From positions 1 through 24,556 of the IMG/VR virus record IMGVR_UViG_3300023180_000383: a stretch of DNA of 24,556 bases. One strand, given 5' to 3'. Of the stretch, positions 12,001-16,884 are shown one piece after another (within the stretch, counting starts at the first letter, position 1; each line of letters starts with the position of its first letter). The translations under genes were made by a program, and so were the position numbers. A model generated the notes under the pieces. The model saw only the letters and a program-made list of their open reading frames with translations, was not told where the DNA came from and did not search any database. The DNA is from a virus.

Positions 12001-14168
12001 AAGAAATCGTTACAGTTCAAAGCAGTGATGTACTAGTTATTCGTAAAAATACATCAGATGGTTCTTTTGTTCCTGATCCAAGAGCATATGATACTATTAT
12101 AACAGGCGGCGATTTAGCATACTCAACTGCAAGTGGTATTAATCCAGAAGATATTAATATTGACGGTGACGGTTTTGTTACTCCAACAACTTCTAAAGGT
12201 CCTGAGGAATTAATTCCAGGACAGGTGTTAGACACACTTGATATTAAAGTATTTGATAGAGTCGGTGAAGGTGGTAGTATTATTGAAAGTGTTTCCTACG
12301 TAGGAAACGGAACTAAGAAAGTTTATGACTTTTTAGGCTTGCCACAAAGCAAGGATGCTGTTTTTGTAAAAGTTAATAACATTATAATTTACAACTATAC
12401 AGTAGATTATAAAAACAAACAAATTACATTTGCAACTGCACCTGCATTGAACGACGAAGTTAATATCGTTACAATGAGTGGTAACGGTAACTTAATTCTT
12501 GATATGGATGTGTTTGAGGGCGACGGATCAACTATTCAGTTTGTAACAAGGGTTGATTGGAAAGAAAATCTTAATAGTATAGTAACTGTTAATGGCGAAA
12601 GAGTCAACTATGTATTAGAAACAACAGACAGTTCTTATGATACTGCAAATAAAGTTGTTATTAGTTTTGGTGCGCCACCTGCAGAAGGTTCGGTAATTAA
12701 TTACGCTGTTTATGCAAGTAACGCACAAACATTTAGTGAAATTAAAACTGATGTTCTCGAAGCAGACGGTAGTACAGCAACTTATAATCTAAGTATTACT
12801 CCGTTTAGTTCTTTACCATCAAGTCATAACTTAATTGTTAAAGTTGGTGATAAAATTCTTAACGCAGGATATAACGAATCATTTATTGTTGATAATAGAG
12901 TTGAATATCCATTACGTAACTGGCAACAGCCAGGTGGTACATTAGGTGCTAACGATATCTTAGTATTACTTAACGGTGTAGAACTTACATACACTTCAGA
13001 CTATATTTTCCGTCCAGCAAACTCTAGTATTGAAATTTTTGAAAATGTTAAGATACCTGGAGCAAAATTAGATATCTATGTAACTACAGATGGCGAATAC
13101 ACTGTAAGTGGAAATGCAGTTACACTCAACGATGTACCTGCAGAGTTTACACCTATTAGAGTTACGCATTTTAGTAAACATGATGTACAACAGATTAATC
13201 GTAAAAATTATGATATTGTAACAAGAACTACACTTAACTTTGAAAGTGCAGGAGAAATTGAGTATAATCATTTACTAGCAGGTTTAATTAGACTTGAAAG
13301 ACAAACAATTGATGCTGAATATGTTTGGATTGTTGTAAATGGTGTACTACAAACTCCGAGTGTTGATTACAAAGTTACTAATGACAGACTATTTGTACGT
13401 ATGGCTCAACCATTAAACGAAAATGATGTAGTTGAAGTTATCCAATTTGCAGAAGATGGTCCAACGGTTGCTAAGTTTGGATTTAGACAATTTAAAGATA
13501 TGTTAAATAGAGTAGTTTACAAGCGTTTAGGCGATGTTAACAAATACAGATTACTAAGAGATCTTGCACCATTGGACAAAGAAATTATTGTAGAAAATGG
13601 TGATAGTATGTTTATTCCTGATAAAACTAACAATGTTCCAGGGGTAGTGTTTATTAATGGCGAGCGTATTGAATATCTTGTAAAAGATGGCAATTCTCTA
13701 CAGCAATTACGTAGAGGAACGTTAGGTACTGGTGTTAAGGACATTCATAATATAGGTGATGAGTTATTTGACCAAGGATTCCAACAGACAGTGCCATATC
13801 AAGATAAGACTCTTGTTAACACATTTAATGGTGATGGCGTAACAACAGACTTTAACTTAGATTGGATGCCACGATCAGTAAATGAATTTGAAGTGTTTGT
13901 GGGCGGTAAACGATTAAGAAAAGCGGCAATACCAATGTTTGATGCTACACTTAATCAAGACTCGCCAGAAGGTGACGTAACAGCACCGGCAGAATTTAGT
14001 GTCAGCACAGGTGTATTGACACTAGTAACAGCACCAAGTGACGGTGTAAGAATAACAGTGGTTAGAAGGGTTGGTAAAGTATGGAATGACCCTGGAAAAA
14101 CACTAGGTAAGACAGAAAATGCTATTGCACAGTTCTTAAGAGCAGAAGAGGTTGACTTACCTAAATAA
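1..14168 (+). CDS. Giant phage virion (tail/baseplate-associated) structural protein, 5' partial
   Basis: The frame is open from the left edge (first full codon at base 3) to TAA at 14166-14168, giving at least 4,721 residues; the true start lies outside the window. A TTG at 213 lies in the same frame but has uninterrupted coding sequence before it, so it is not the start. No catalytic signature is evident; the sequence is beta-rich and modular. Modules in order: conserved-looking N-terminal part rich in aromatic and Asn/Asp residues; carbohydrate-binding-like modules near 3740, 4506, 5997 and 7829; seven FG-GAP-like blades between 5741 and 8682; a more alpha-helical section around 9600-9760 and 10550-10830; GxGY modules near 9876 and 11003; and beta-sandwich repeats from about 11330 to the end. 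It resembles the giant structural proteins of marine T4-like phages (family recognised by sequence style, not by search). Likely an extended tail, fibre or baseplate component contacting the host surface. Confidence 0.85.
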   Translation, partial: ETVEGVLAPGKFDAELYEADGYDTGEYIVQPVEGGITGFTDGENISTLFTDGVEAATVYVEKGTIKFTVPLDAPDKLFYISKDDVNTSGLITIYNIEENTEINVEEEILQKKTYQTRTDVELSNGMLVEFLGDVTPTKYSEGLWYVEGVGDSIKLINKADLEITGPYSANVYVPFDSENFDRLPFGQALNYPKDKDYITINRAAIDGNQWSRHNRWFHRDIVERVAKANDTVVDLDQSARATRPIIEFDPGLRLYNYGSKFKSNVDLVDTQTYDVFSTIEGSIGYNVDGIDLAEGLRVLFTADPDQRVNGRIYKVTFISYNGQRQIALKEEPDTEPLLDETVLVTSGVQNQGQIYWFNGTKWVKAQEKTKSNQAPKFNLYDADDISFDTYNSNTFTGTKIFSYKQGTGTNDTVLGFPLSYRNIENSGDIVFNFNLLTDKFTYQENQKDYTQQTDVATLRKYTDLTTYENVSGWKTAYQESTQKVVRQYIVEGQRNDFAVDVYDRSGDLNELNVKVFVNNDRRTDWELNRENGVAYVHFTSNLANGDILVLHCTSEADKNENGKYEFPINLQNNPLNENVVDFTYGEVNDHVASIIENVNNFSGKFPGLSNLRDIGDLSEYGTKFVQHSGALPLAMYHITNKNFNIIKALRYARKEYAKFKRSFIDIATNIGIDGNAKTVVNEIIKQWQSDKSKQSAFYWTDMIGSGANKTREFTVVDTGNKFYSLETPFNLDTISAKAVYVYLNDTQLLHNRDYTFTSEGFIKITDSVDLQLEDTILIYEYESTDASYIPPTPTKLGLWPLHIPRKFVDNSYQTPQTVIKGHDGSITKAYGDYRDDLILELEFRIYNNIKVKYDVNILDIDSFVGHKNRDTGFTRQDVNDIIITDFIEWLSIAGDPDYSAVDFYDRTNQFTWNYSTMQDPDGKALPGFWRAIYNEYLSTDTPHTTPWKILGYVEMPSWWEEVYGPAPYTNNNAILWEDLEAGRVREPNKPIRYRPNYARKGLSKTIPVDDRGNLVSPYESGYARGLIVPETNKQFVFGDEAPVETAWRRGSEYPFSILTAWLIHQPAKLIGLGFDRARIIRNTANQVVYSTTSKRVTPSSIVFPNGTDATVRVTTAGLVNYLFNYINADVTKLNETYSEEVTNIKCQLGFKVGGFTQKSKFKLLLDSRTPSNKGNVFIPEENYDIFFNVSSPVETVAYSGVIVEKRPNGYVLKGYDKSKPYFTYFKHLERAADPVINIGGVSANFLEWVPGERYQKGQIVRNGDTFFRVQVSGTFDSFNTNNFVKLAELPIDGGAEGILRRTFELGESKLLYGTLLPTRQDVIDFLLGYGKYLEKQGFSFENFNQEIETIENWELSAREFLFWTTQAWNDGSLITLSPSAIKLQFARDNAIVDNLFDNFYDYTLLKADGRKLREDFANTIRSNKNEFGLTLKNTADGIYFVKLPLVQKEHVVLIDNKTVFNDVIYNPAPGYRQARIKVLGYRSTGWNGSFDIPGFTYDNVVIKDWEPNTDYAIATVVKHKTFYYSAKYKIPGTTDFNDEDWIRLPEEPKSYMIPNFDYKANQFADFYDLDTSNFDSEQQKFAQHLIGYQNRTYLENVINDDVSQYKFYQGMIQDKGTKNSLIKFFDALSNTDKSSLEFFEEWAFKVGQYGASEGFDEVEFKINEADLRLQPQPFQLVNQIDPLATDLVYRYIPSDVYSKPTNYNHAPFPTKTLDESKTYIKTAGYVTEDDIDFKVTNYDDILDLDVKSISVGQYIWVAKRFQTFDVLRQSETDLKVTKIINSDSSQSIEITTRKTPKLEKDDIIGVLGTTPSTNRFYKVKRVSLNTIYAETSGEIEDAEETSGFIVRLESVRVPNLSNINEKVTRNNYTPNEKIWIDSDENGSWSVIQNSNSYSVQKQSFNATLAGVLGTDERGFGTSISANEINSIVAIGAPGVTLPGRVDLHFRASENLPLVLSQELDCPPNLFTGEESFGQSTAVTTDGKFIFVGIPYASNAKTNYKGNFNPGATYEDGSIVKYTNQFWRAKATVEPEDPSLDFNSFSSHVEQQVTTYDGENYDDFYFILRGNHTFVEDLADHVLIRAPKLQYDGTQIGDTLHLKWNDKNTRYPSGVQPFNGNQTLSGDFFTGEHLITEKVDDILLIDNTQAIPSVNETVSSDVAVGKVAYAYTTGDNRTIIYLKETNGDFANTGTLELGDIVVGDYERPVQQDDPAFGGWWRIDVGSSFVSTITIESKPFLVIKDIVTASQPRTPNSYANTYDSVDDLLDPGVPSYVETLTFNGDSGFEISDRWAFRLPKSIETDFAVGDTFKFWFNELRGLDNSLQQPTVLSPELTFAYLNRTDHVVDDIWNGWIEINLTNFDNSGSPTEGDQDYNPNYGNPYIPVVGDIVRDNDTLATAEVTYVEKVFNDLRLWLKNVSGTFKKGSEFGNISSISIVEGSQGAGVIRLVGTTKARYFNSNSLGPIIVVNRGENLTVGTARTLQNFEYWVYKTDILQGIPRSANPPSATNNDWARVYNVTATSVGTASNYTRQGAVAIYEKNNSNFYNLLEVLITPDADNYRHFGSKIDLVTNADGTYSAYISSRGNSTFVQPGRINTYNYSSSKGWVLGVDENYRGDFNTTVSYFEGEYTKYADKIYQANTNLIPGAFDSNDWTEIQTGVDLNGFIPNNTGFIVGEDSAIDSTNLYEFGVNYDVSDNGQVLATIVKYGDTIDSSIATPKLAIYRKLNGHFLFDQLIDAPNAGIGFGECVSVSKNGRWVVVGAPRYSEEYTNQGAVFVYQSINGRFQQVQILTGPKGLSNEKFGSTVVYDTDRLVISSAGGDLTSVTEFDDNTTVFDNGTTLFNTTLTDTGEVFVFELTGDRYVYGDKLELSDPRALYFGKILYAKGNHIYAGLPSYVRAETTVPGSVIDFRSSPNARLWEKIRQDRQVVDLDKFKGILLYDETTKQTDEYIDFIDPLQGKIAGPAEVELSFKTTYDPASYNVATTNAVVKDATTYNTTNLVGKLWWDIDAVRFINPYANTGSIFSVSNTFNTVFPGTEVEIYEWVETELTPEQWDEQADSEEGLTQGISGKSKYGMEAYSTRRVYDEPAQKFTTYNYFWVRNKVTVPNVPGRTLSAASVQQLISNPSGAGYKFATMLKNNEWTLHNLQSSIKGDSTILKFSYWTIPYTDRNVHNQYRILTDGLETSRPKSDLELKWFDSLIGFDGQGREVPDRFLSLKDKYGILNNPRQGMFVNRIEALKQFIERVNSVMLKYILIDEFDLSPLTSSDPKPTLASRRYDLEIDSEKELDYVSVGKVQPAVLSATIQDGRVLRVDIISSGRGYKTVPTVELVSATGEGADIRLTINNVGAVTEAEVINQGQNYLQTDRISVRKFTVLVTSDSTYSNRWSLYEYVGGTIPWNRIVSQSFDVDPYWYYTDWYAENWNALTKTDFVIDNPYELESINDTFGDIVKINNVGSGGWLMLRKIDDQPNVDYTVNYQTIGRENATIQFSKALYDFSEDLVGYDSFGYDDSAFDLIPVQELRIILQTIRDNIFIDNLAIHYNELFFAQMRYVLTEQNFVDWMFKTSFIKAKHNVGKLRKDITFNNDWLPSYEAYVEEVKPYKTKIREYLSTYESLEETGTTVTDFDLAPFYSDVKGRIIPRTEKVIDDTIQGTAITDYPAKHWLDNASFKIKDIDIADAGSGYENAPGVEFVGGGGSGAKAIAYVGGGKITEIKITNPGTGYLSAPEIILNGSVADGGKVGRAVAIIGDTNLRTTHMTVKFDRVTGTFFITSLEETESFVGTGGKYSFKLKWPIDVRTDKVTVTVAGDEVLSGEYNVTNIDDSNGRTHSRKIGQLTFDAPPANNKSIVIEYRKDINLLTAADRINLFYDPQTGQLANDLGQLLDGIDYGGVQVKSFDFGGGSGWSADAWFTSAYDTYDNTFEDEVFRIGDDSTRVYDFSNPLETGIEYNVYLNGTRIDDPNFNTVNQTNPNALIPSITGAGQTGFILIDDGTQVESTVIKFDEEIVTVQSSDVLVIRKNTSDGSFVPDPRAYDTIITGGDLAYSTASGINPEDINIDGDGFVTPTTSKGPEELIPGQVLDTLDIKVFDRVGEGGSIIESVSYVGNGTKKVYDFLGLPQSKDAVFVKVNNIIIYNYTVDYKNKQITFATAPALNDEVNIVTMSGNGNLILDMDVFEGDGSTIQFVTRVDWKENLNSIVTVNGERVNYVLETTDSSYDTANKVVISFGAPPAEGSVINYAVYASNAQTFSEIKTDVLEADGSTATYNLSITPFSSLPSSHNLIVKVGDKILNAGYNESFIVDNRVEYPLRNWQQPGGTLGANDILVLLNGVELTYTSDYIFRPANSSIEIFENVKIPGAKLDIYVTTDGEYTVSGNAVTLNDVPAEFTPIRVTHFSKHDVQQINRKNYDIVTRTTLNFESAGEIEYNHLLAGLIRLERQTIDAEYVWIVVNGVLQTPSVDYKVTNDRLFVRMAQPLNENDVVEVIQFAEDGPTVAKFGFRQFKDMLNRVVYKRLGDVNKYRLLRDLAPLDKEIIVENGDSMFIPDKTNNVPGVVFINGERIEYLVKDGNSLQQLRRGTLGTGVKDIHNIGDELFDQGFQQTVPYQDKTLVNTFNGDGVTTDFNLDWMPRSVNEFEVFVGGKRLRKAAIPMFDATLNQDSPEGDVTAPAEFSVSTGVLTLVTAPSDGVRITVVRRVGKVWNDPGKTLGKTENAIAQFLRAEEVDLPK
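3740..3862 (+). repeat. Carbohydrate-binding-like module 1 (CBM5/12 style) in the giant protein
   Basis: About 41 residues with the pattern W-x-x-G-x-x-Y-x-x-G-x-x-V-x-x-x-G-x-x-F/Y, followed by a short loop and a closing hydrophobic strand. This is the layout of CBM5/12 (chitin-binding type 3-like) modules, where exposed aromatics stack on sugars. Three further copies occur in the same protein. Sugar binding is inference. Confidence 0.5.
4506..4637 (+). repeat. Carbohydrate-binding-like module 2 in the giant protein
   Basis: It begins KDWEPNTDY, continues with a V-V-K-H-K-x-F-Y-Y-S-A core and closes with D-x-D-W-I-R-L. The opening Trp, central aromatic strand and closing D-W-x-x-L match the CBM5/12-like layout of module 1. 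The G of the usual Y-x-x-G turn is replaced by A. Divergent copy. Confidence 0.5.
5997..6126 (+). repeat. Carbohydrate-binding-like module 3, inserted after propeller blade 2
   Basis: It begins YKGNFNPGATYEDGSIVKY and continues N-Q-F-W-R-A-K, with acidic loops and a P-S-L-D-F end. It has the same Y-x-x-G-x-x-V-x-Y-x-x-x-x-W-x-A scaffold as the other copies. It sits at the start of the long insertion that separates FG-GAP-like blades 2 and 3. Confidence 0.5.
7829..7959 (+). repeat. Carbohydrate-binding-like module 4, inserted between propeller blades 3 and 4
   Basis: It begins YRGDFNTTVSYFEGEYTKY and continues D-K-I-Y-Q-A-N, ending F-D-S-N-D-W-T-E-I. The Y-x-x-G-x-x-x-x-Y-x-x-x-x-Y-x-A core and closing D-W match modules 1-3, and the opening (Y-K/R-G-N/D-F-N) is closest to module 3. 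Modules 3 and 4 thus decorate the propeller, while 1 and 2 lie N-terminal to it. Confidence 0.5.
9876..10100 (+). repeat. Gly-rich GxGY module 1 in the giant protein
   Basis: Two tandem half-repeats follow the pattern I/V-x-S/N-x-G-x-G/N-Y-x-x-x-P/D-x-V/I. The first centres on SSGRGYKTVPTVEL and the second on NQGQNYLQTDRISV. A related copy lies about 1.1 kb downstream. Likely a small beta domain; function unknown. Confidence 0.5.
11003..11190 (+). repeat. Gly-rich GxGY module 2 in the giant protein
   Basis: Two half-repeats, ADAGSGYENAPGVEF and TNPGTGYLSAPEIIL, flank a Gly-rich loop. This is a cleaner version of the module near 9876, with both GxGY-x-x-x-P turns intact. Probably structural. 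Confidence 0.55.
11330..14090 (+). repeat. C-terminal array of degenerate beta-sandwich repeats in the giant protein
   Basis: Several repeats of about 65-90 residues follow the pattern G-x-G-S/T-x-x-x-F/Y-x-L, then V-x-V-N-G-x-x-x-x-x-x-D/N-Y-x-V, then I-x-F-x-x-A-P-x-x-x-x-x-I-x-V. Clear copies start near 12295 (YVGNGTKKVYDF), 12504 (FEGDGSTIQFV), 12755 (LEADGSTATYNL) and 13822 (FNGDGVTTDFNL); weaker copies lie near 11330 and 13290. Such chains usually form elongated stalks in phage tail proteins. The array ends about 25 residues before the stop. Confidence 0.55.
12291..12308. repeat. Perfect 18-bp palindrome inside the giant gene
   Basis: GTTTCCTACGTAGGAAAC reads identically on both strands, and the next base pair outward breaks the symmetry. 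It lies in coding sequence at the start of one beta-sandwich repeat. It could be coincidence; no function is assigned. Confidence 0.6.
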
Positions 14169-14171
14169 ATA
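14164..14171 (+). promoter_or_regulatory. T4-late-promoter-like box AATAAATA
   Basis: AATAAATA matches the NATAAATA form of the T4-like late promoter (-10 element). It overlaps the stop codon of the giant gene and sits 18 bases before the next ATG (14190). Transcription starting a few bases downstream would give a very short leader with just room for the AGGA ribosome site. Promoter use is inferred. Confidence 0.45.
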
Positions 14172-14189
14172 CAATGTAGGAAAACAAAA

Positions 14190-14804
14190 ATGACAGATAA
14201 TTTACTAGACAAAAACGGAGTGTTAGTGCAAGGGCATATTAAGATTTTTAACCCCGAAACTAACGAAGTTTATATTGATAAACGCAATGCTATTCATTAT
14301 GAGAATATGAGTATTGCTCTTGCTGAATCGCTAGCCAATGCAGGCCAGGGATTTGTGTACGAAATGGCTTTTGGTAACGGGGGTACTAGTGTTGATCCTA
14401 CAGGCATTATTACTTACTTGACACCAAACAGCACAGGTACAAACGCTAGTTTATACAACCAAACTTACAAAAAGATCGTTGATGATCAGTCAGTAAATAA
14501 CGTCGATCCTAACAGAAACAAAATTGAAACACGCCACGTAAGTGGTACTAACTACACAGATATTTTAGTACAGTGTTTGCTAGATTACGGCGAGCCAAAT
14601 GGCCAAGAAGCAAACGATACTGCTACTGATACAGAAAGTGCATTTGTGTTTGACGAACTAGGACTTTTAAGTTATTCACCTACAGGGCAAGGCAGACTAC
14701 TTACACACGTTATTTTCCACCCTGTACAGAAATCTTTAAACAGACTTATTCAAATTGATTACACAGTAAGAGTACAAAGTTTAACAGGTTTTAACGAGGG
14801 GTAA
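14190..14804 (+). CDS. Probable virion structural protein, 204 aa
   Basis: The 204-residue protein starts at ATG 14190, preceded by AGGA at 14178-14181 (8-base spacing) and a late-promoter-like box. It begins MTDNLLDKNGVLVQGHIKIF and carries a Gly/Asn-rich stretch around residues 50-75 (FGNGGTSVDPTG). It ends in beta-rich sequence with a hydrophobic strand pattern (LLTHVIFHPVQKSLNRLIQI). There is no signal peptide, membrane segment or recognised catalytic motif. It lies 21 bases after the giant structural gene and 4 bases before the fibre genes, so a structural role such as baseplate component, connector or fibre-attachment protein is likely. I do not recognise a T4 gene number for it; a fibre-assembly chaperone is an alternative, though the sequence is not typical of one. 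Confidence 0.6.
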   Translation: MTDNLLDKNGVLVQGHIKIFNPETNEVYIDKRNAIHYENMSIALAESLANAGQGFVYEMAFGNGGTSVDPTGIITYLTPNSTGTNASLYNQTYKKIVDDQSVNNVDPNRNKIETRHVSGTNYTDILVQCLLDYGEPNGQEANDTATDTESAFVFDELGLLSYSPTGQGRLLTHVIFHPVQKSLNRLIQIDYTVRVQSLTGFNEG

Positions 14805-14808
14805 TTAG

Positions 14809-16884
14809 ATGGCATATACTATTAATTACACGGATATAACTAACAAGGGTAGTATTGTCATTGAAGATAACACAGTTGACACTACAACAAGTTTAAATAT
14901 TCCGGGTAGATTTACAACAGATTACGGAACTCTAATAGGACAAAACTTTTTACAACTATTAGAAAATTTCGCTAACAGTTCAGCACCCCCAAGACCAATT
15001 GAAGGTCAGTTATGGTATGATACAAACGTTGGTGTTAACTTACTTAAATTATATGATGGCACCAACTGGATCGAAGCCGGCGGCTTAAAGCGTGGAGATG
15101 TTGCTCCTAATGTTGCTAATTCAGTAGCAGGTGACCTTTGGGCAGATACTGATAACCAACAACTTTATTTGTTTACTGGTTCGGGTTGGATTTTAGTAGG
15201 ACCAGAATTTAGTGAAGGACTAGCGGCTGGTGTTAAACCTACAACATTGACAGGCACTGACAACGTAAACTATACTGCATTACAAGTTGAGATTGGTGGT
15301 AAAGTTCTTGCAATTTATACTTCAAGTGCGTTTACACCTAAAGCAACTATTCAAGGATTTAGTTCATTAAAACCAGGTTTTAACATGAGCACCGTAAACA
15401 TTACAGGTGCAGGTGTTCCTAAGTATTATGGTATTGCAGAGAAAGCAGAATCACTAATTGTTTCAGGTGAATCAGAGCCTGTACTTGCTTCTAACTTTTT
15501 AAGAGGCGACAAAGCATCAACATCAAATCAATCTTTAACAATTAAAAATAATACAGGTGTATTAGTTGGTAGTGATGCCGTTATGCAAATTGGTATCGAA
15601 GGCCAGAACGCTATTATTTCAAATAACACTTCGGGTGCAAATATTGATTTAAGAGTTAATAATGCAGGCGACTTACAGCCGGTAGTTAGAATTGACTCAA
15701 CACAAAAAGTTGGTATTAACAATTTATCACCAGCAGAAGCACTTGATGTTAATGGTAATGCTATTATTTCAAACAATTTAATTGTTAATGGTATTGCAGA
15801 AGCAGTAAACATCGGAACAGGTTCTATTATTGCTAAAGGTGGTTTAGGTGTTGCCAAGAGTGTTAGAATTGGAAACGCATTAGAAGTTAATGGACCAACA
15901 ACTATTGGTGATAATGTATTGCCAGATGTTACAAACTCTATTAGTATTGGCTCAACAGATTTTAAATTTGCAGAAATTAACGCAAACACATTTAGAGGTA
16001 ACCTAGTTGGTAACGTAACAGGTACAGTTACAGGACGTTCAGGTAGTTCAGATAAACTAGCAAGTAGAACAACATTTACGGTTAGTGGTGATGTTACAGC
16101 ACCAAACATTATTTTTGATGGTCAATATACAGCACCAGGCGAAACAACACTTGTAAAGAATTTTGAAATTAGTGTAAACAGTACTTTTGTTACAAATAAA
16201 CCTAGTGTTCCAACATCAAGATTTGATGACGAATTTTTAATTAACAGACTTAATGACGAAAATGGTAGCGGTACAGGTCTTAAAAAGATTTCACGCAGTA
16301 ACTTGTTTTCAGCATTACCAGTTAATCCGGTAGGTATTATTACACCTTACGCAGGTGATGTATCAAACGAAGATACACTTGAAATTGCAGGTTGGTTATT
16401 CTGCGATGGTAGAGAATTGTTTATTACAGAATGGCCTGAATTATATGCTGTCATTGGTACTAAGTATAAAGCAAACCCTGCATTAGGTAAATTTGCTTTA
16501 CCCGACTTGCGTGGTAGATTCCCACTAGGTCAAGATAACATGGGTACAACCCAAGGACCGGCAAATAGAGTAACAGACGAAAACGCTGATACACTAGGCG
16601 GTACAGCAGGTGTTGAAGCAAAACCAATTGAAGTTAAAAACTTACCAGAACACGAACACGATTTACGTGGACCAAGCGGAACACAATATTATGTTTCACG
16701 AGATGTATCAGGTGCAACACAAGATGCAGATGCAACAGTTTCAGATGCACCAACTGGTACTAATGCAGGACAGAAATTCCCATTCTCAGGCGGCGTGGTA
16801 AGTAACACAGCAGTAGGACAAGATTTTAATATTATGAATCCTTACTTGGCTGTTAACTATCTAATTTACGCGGGGGCAAAATAA
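14809..16884 (+). CDS. Tail fibre-like protein with C-terminal phage tail collar domain, 691 aa
   Basis: ATG 14809 follows GAGGGG (14796-14801), spacing 7. The N-terminal ~170 residues (MAYTINYTD; EGQLWYDT near residue 65; GDLWADTDNQQLYLF; WILVGPEF) are shared with the next two genes and probably anchor the fibre to the virion. A middle section carries the fibre motif KVGINNLSPAEALDVNG (near residues 300-316) and a strand-rich repeat region. Residues ~508-580 form a phage tail collar domain: GIITPYAGD, then GWLFCDGRELFITEWPELYA, then PDLRGRFPLGQDNMG. The C-terminus has PEHEHDLRG and ends IMNPYLAVNYLIYAGAK, also typical of collar-domain fibres. The stop overlaps the next ATG by one base (TAATG), suggesting translational coupling. 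Likely a trimeric receptor-binding fibre; the receptor is unknown. Confidence 0.8.
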   Translation: MAYTINYTDITNKGSIVIEDNTVDTTTSLNIPGRFTTDYGTLIGQNFLQLLENFANSSAPPRPIEGQLWYDTNVGVNLLKLYDGTNWIEAGGLKRGDVAPNVANSVAGDLWADTDNQQLYLFTGSGWILVGPEFSEGLAAGVKPTTLTGTDNVNYTALQVEIGGKVLAIYTSSAFTPKATIQGFSSLKPGFNMSTVNITGAGVPKYYGIAEKAESLIVSGESEPVLASNFLRGDKASTSNQSLTIKNNTGVLVGSDAVMQIGIEGQNAIISNNTSGANIDLRVNNAGDLQPVVRIDSTQKVGINNLSPAEALDVNGNAIISNNLIVNGIAEAVNIGTGSIIAKGGLGVAKSVRIGNALEVNGPTTIGDNVLPDVTNSISIGSTDFKFAEINANTFRGNLVGNVTGTVTGRSGSSDKLASRTTFTVSGDVTAPNIIFDGQYTAPGETTLVKNFEISVNSTFVTNKPSVPTSRFDDEFLINRLNDENGSGTGLKKISRSNLFSALPVNPVGIITPYAGDVSNEDTLEIAGWLFCDGRELFITEWPELYAVIGTKYKANPALGKFALPDLRGRFPLGQDNMGTTQGPANRVTDENADTLGGTAGVEAKPIEVKNLPEHEHDLRGPSGTQYYVSRDVSGATQDADATVSDAPTGTNAGQKFPFSGGVVSNTAVGQDFNIMNPYLAVNYLIYAGAK

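Noticed and set aside
12147-12185. Calcium-loop-like DINIDGDGF in the giant protein
   Set aside because: Asp/Asn spacing is similar, but the later ligand positions of an EF-hand or dockerin loop are absent; more likely an acidic turn.
15528-16109. 193-codon antisense open frame
   Set aside because: It lies fully inside the first fibre gene, has a low-complexity Leu/Val/Thr/Pro make-up typical of the reverse of beta-rich coding sequence, and I see no support for it as a gene.
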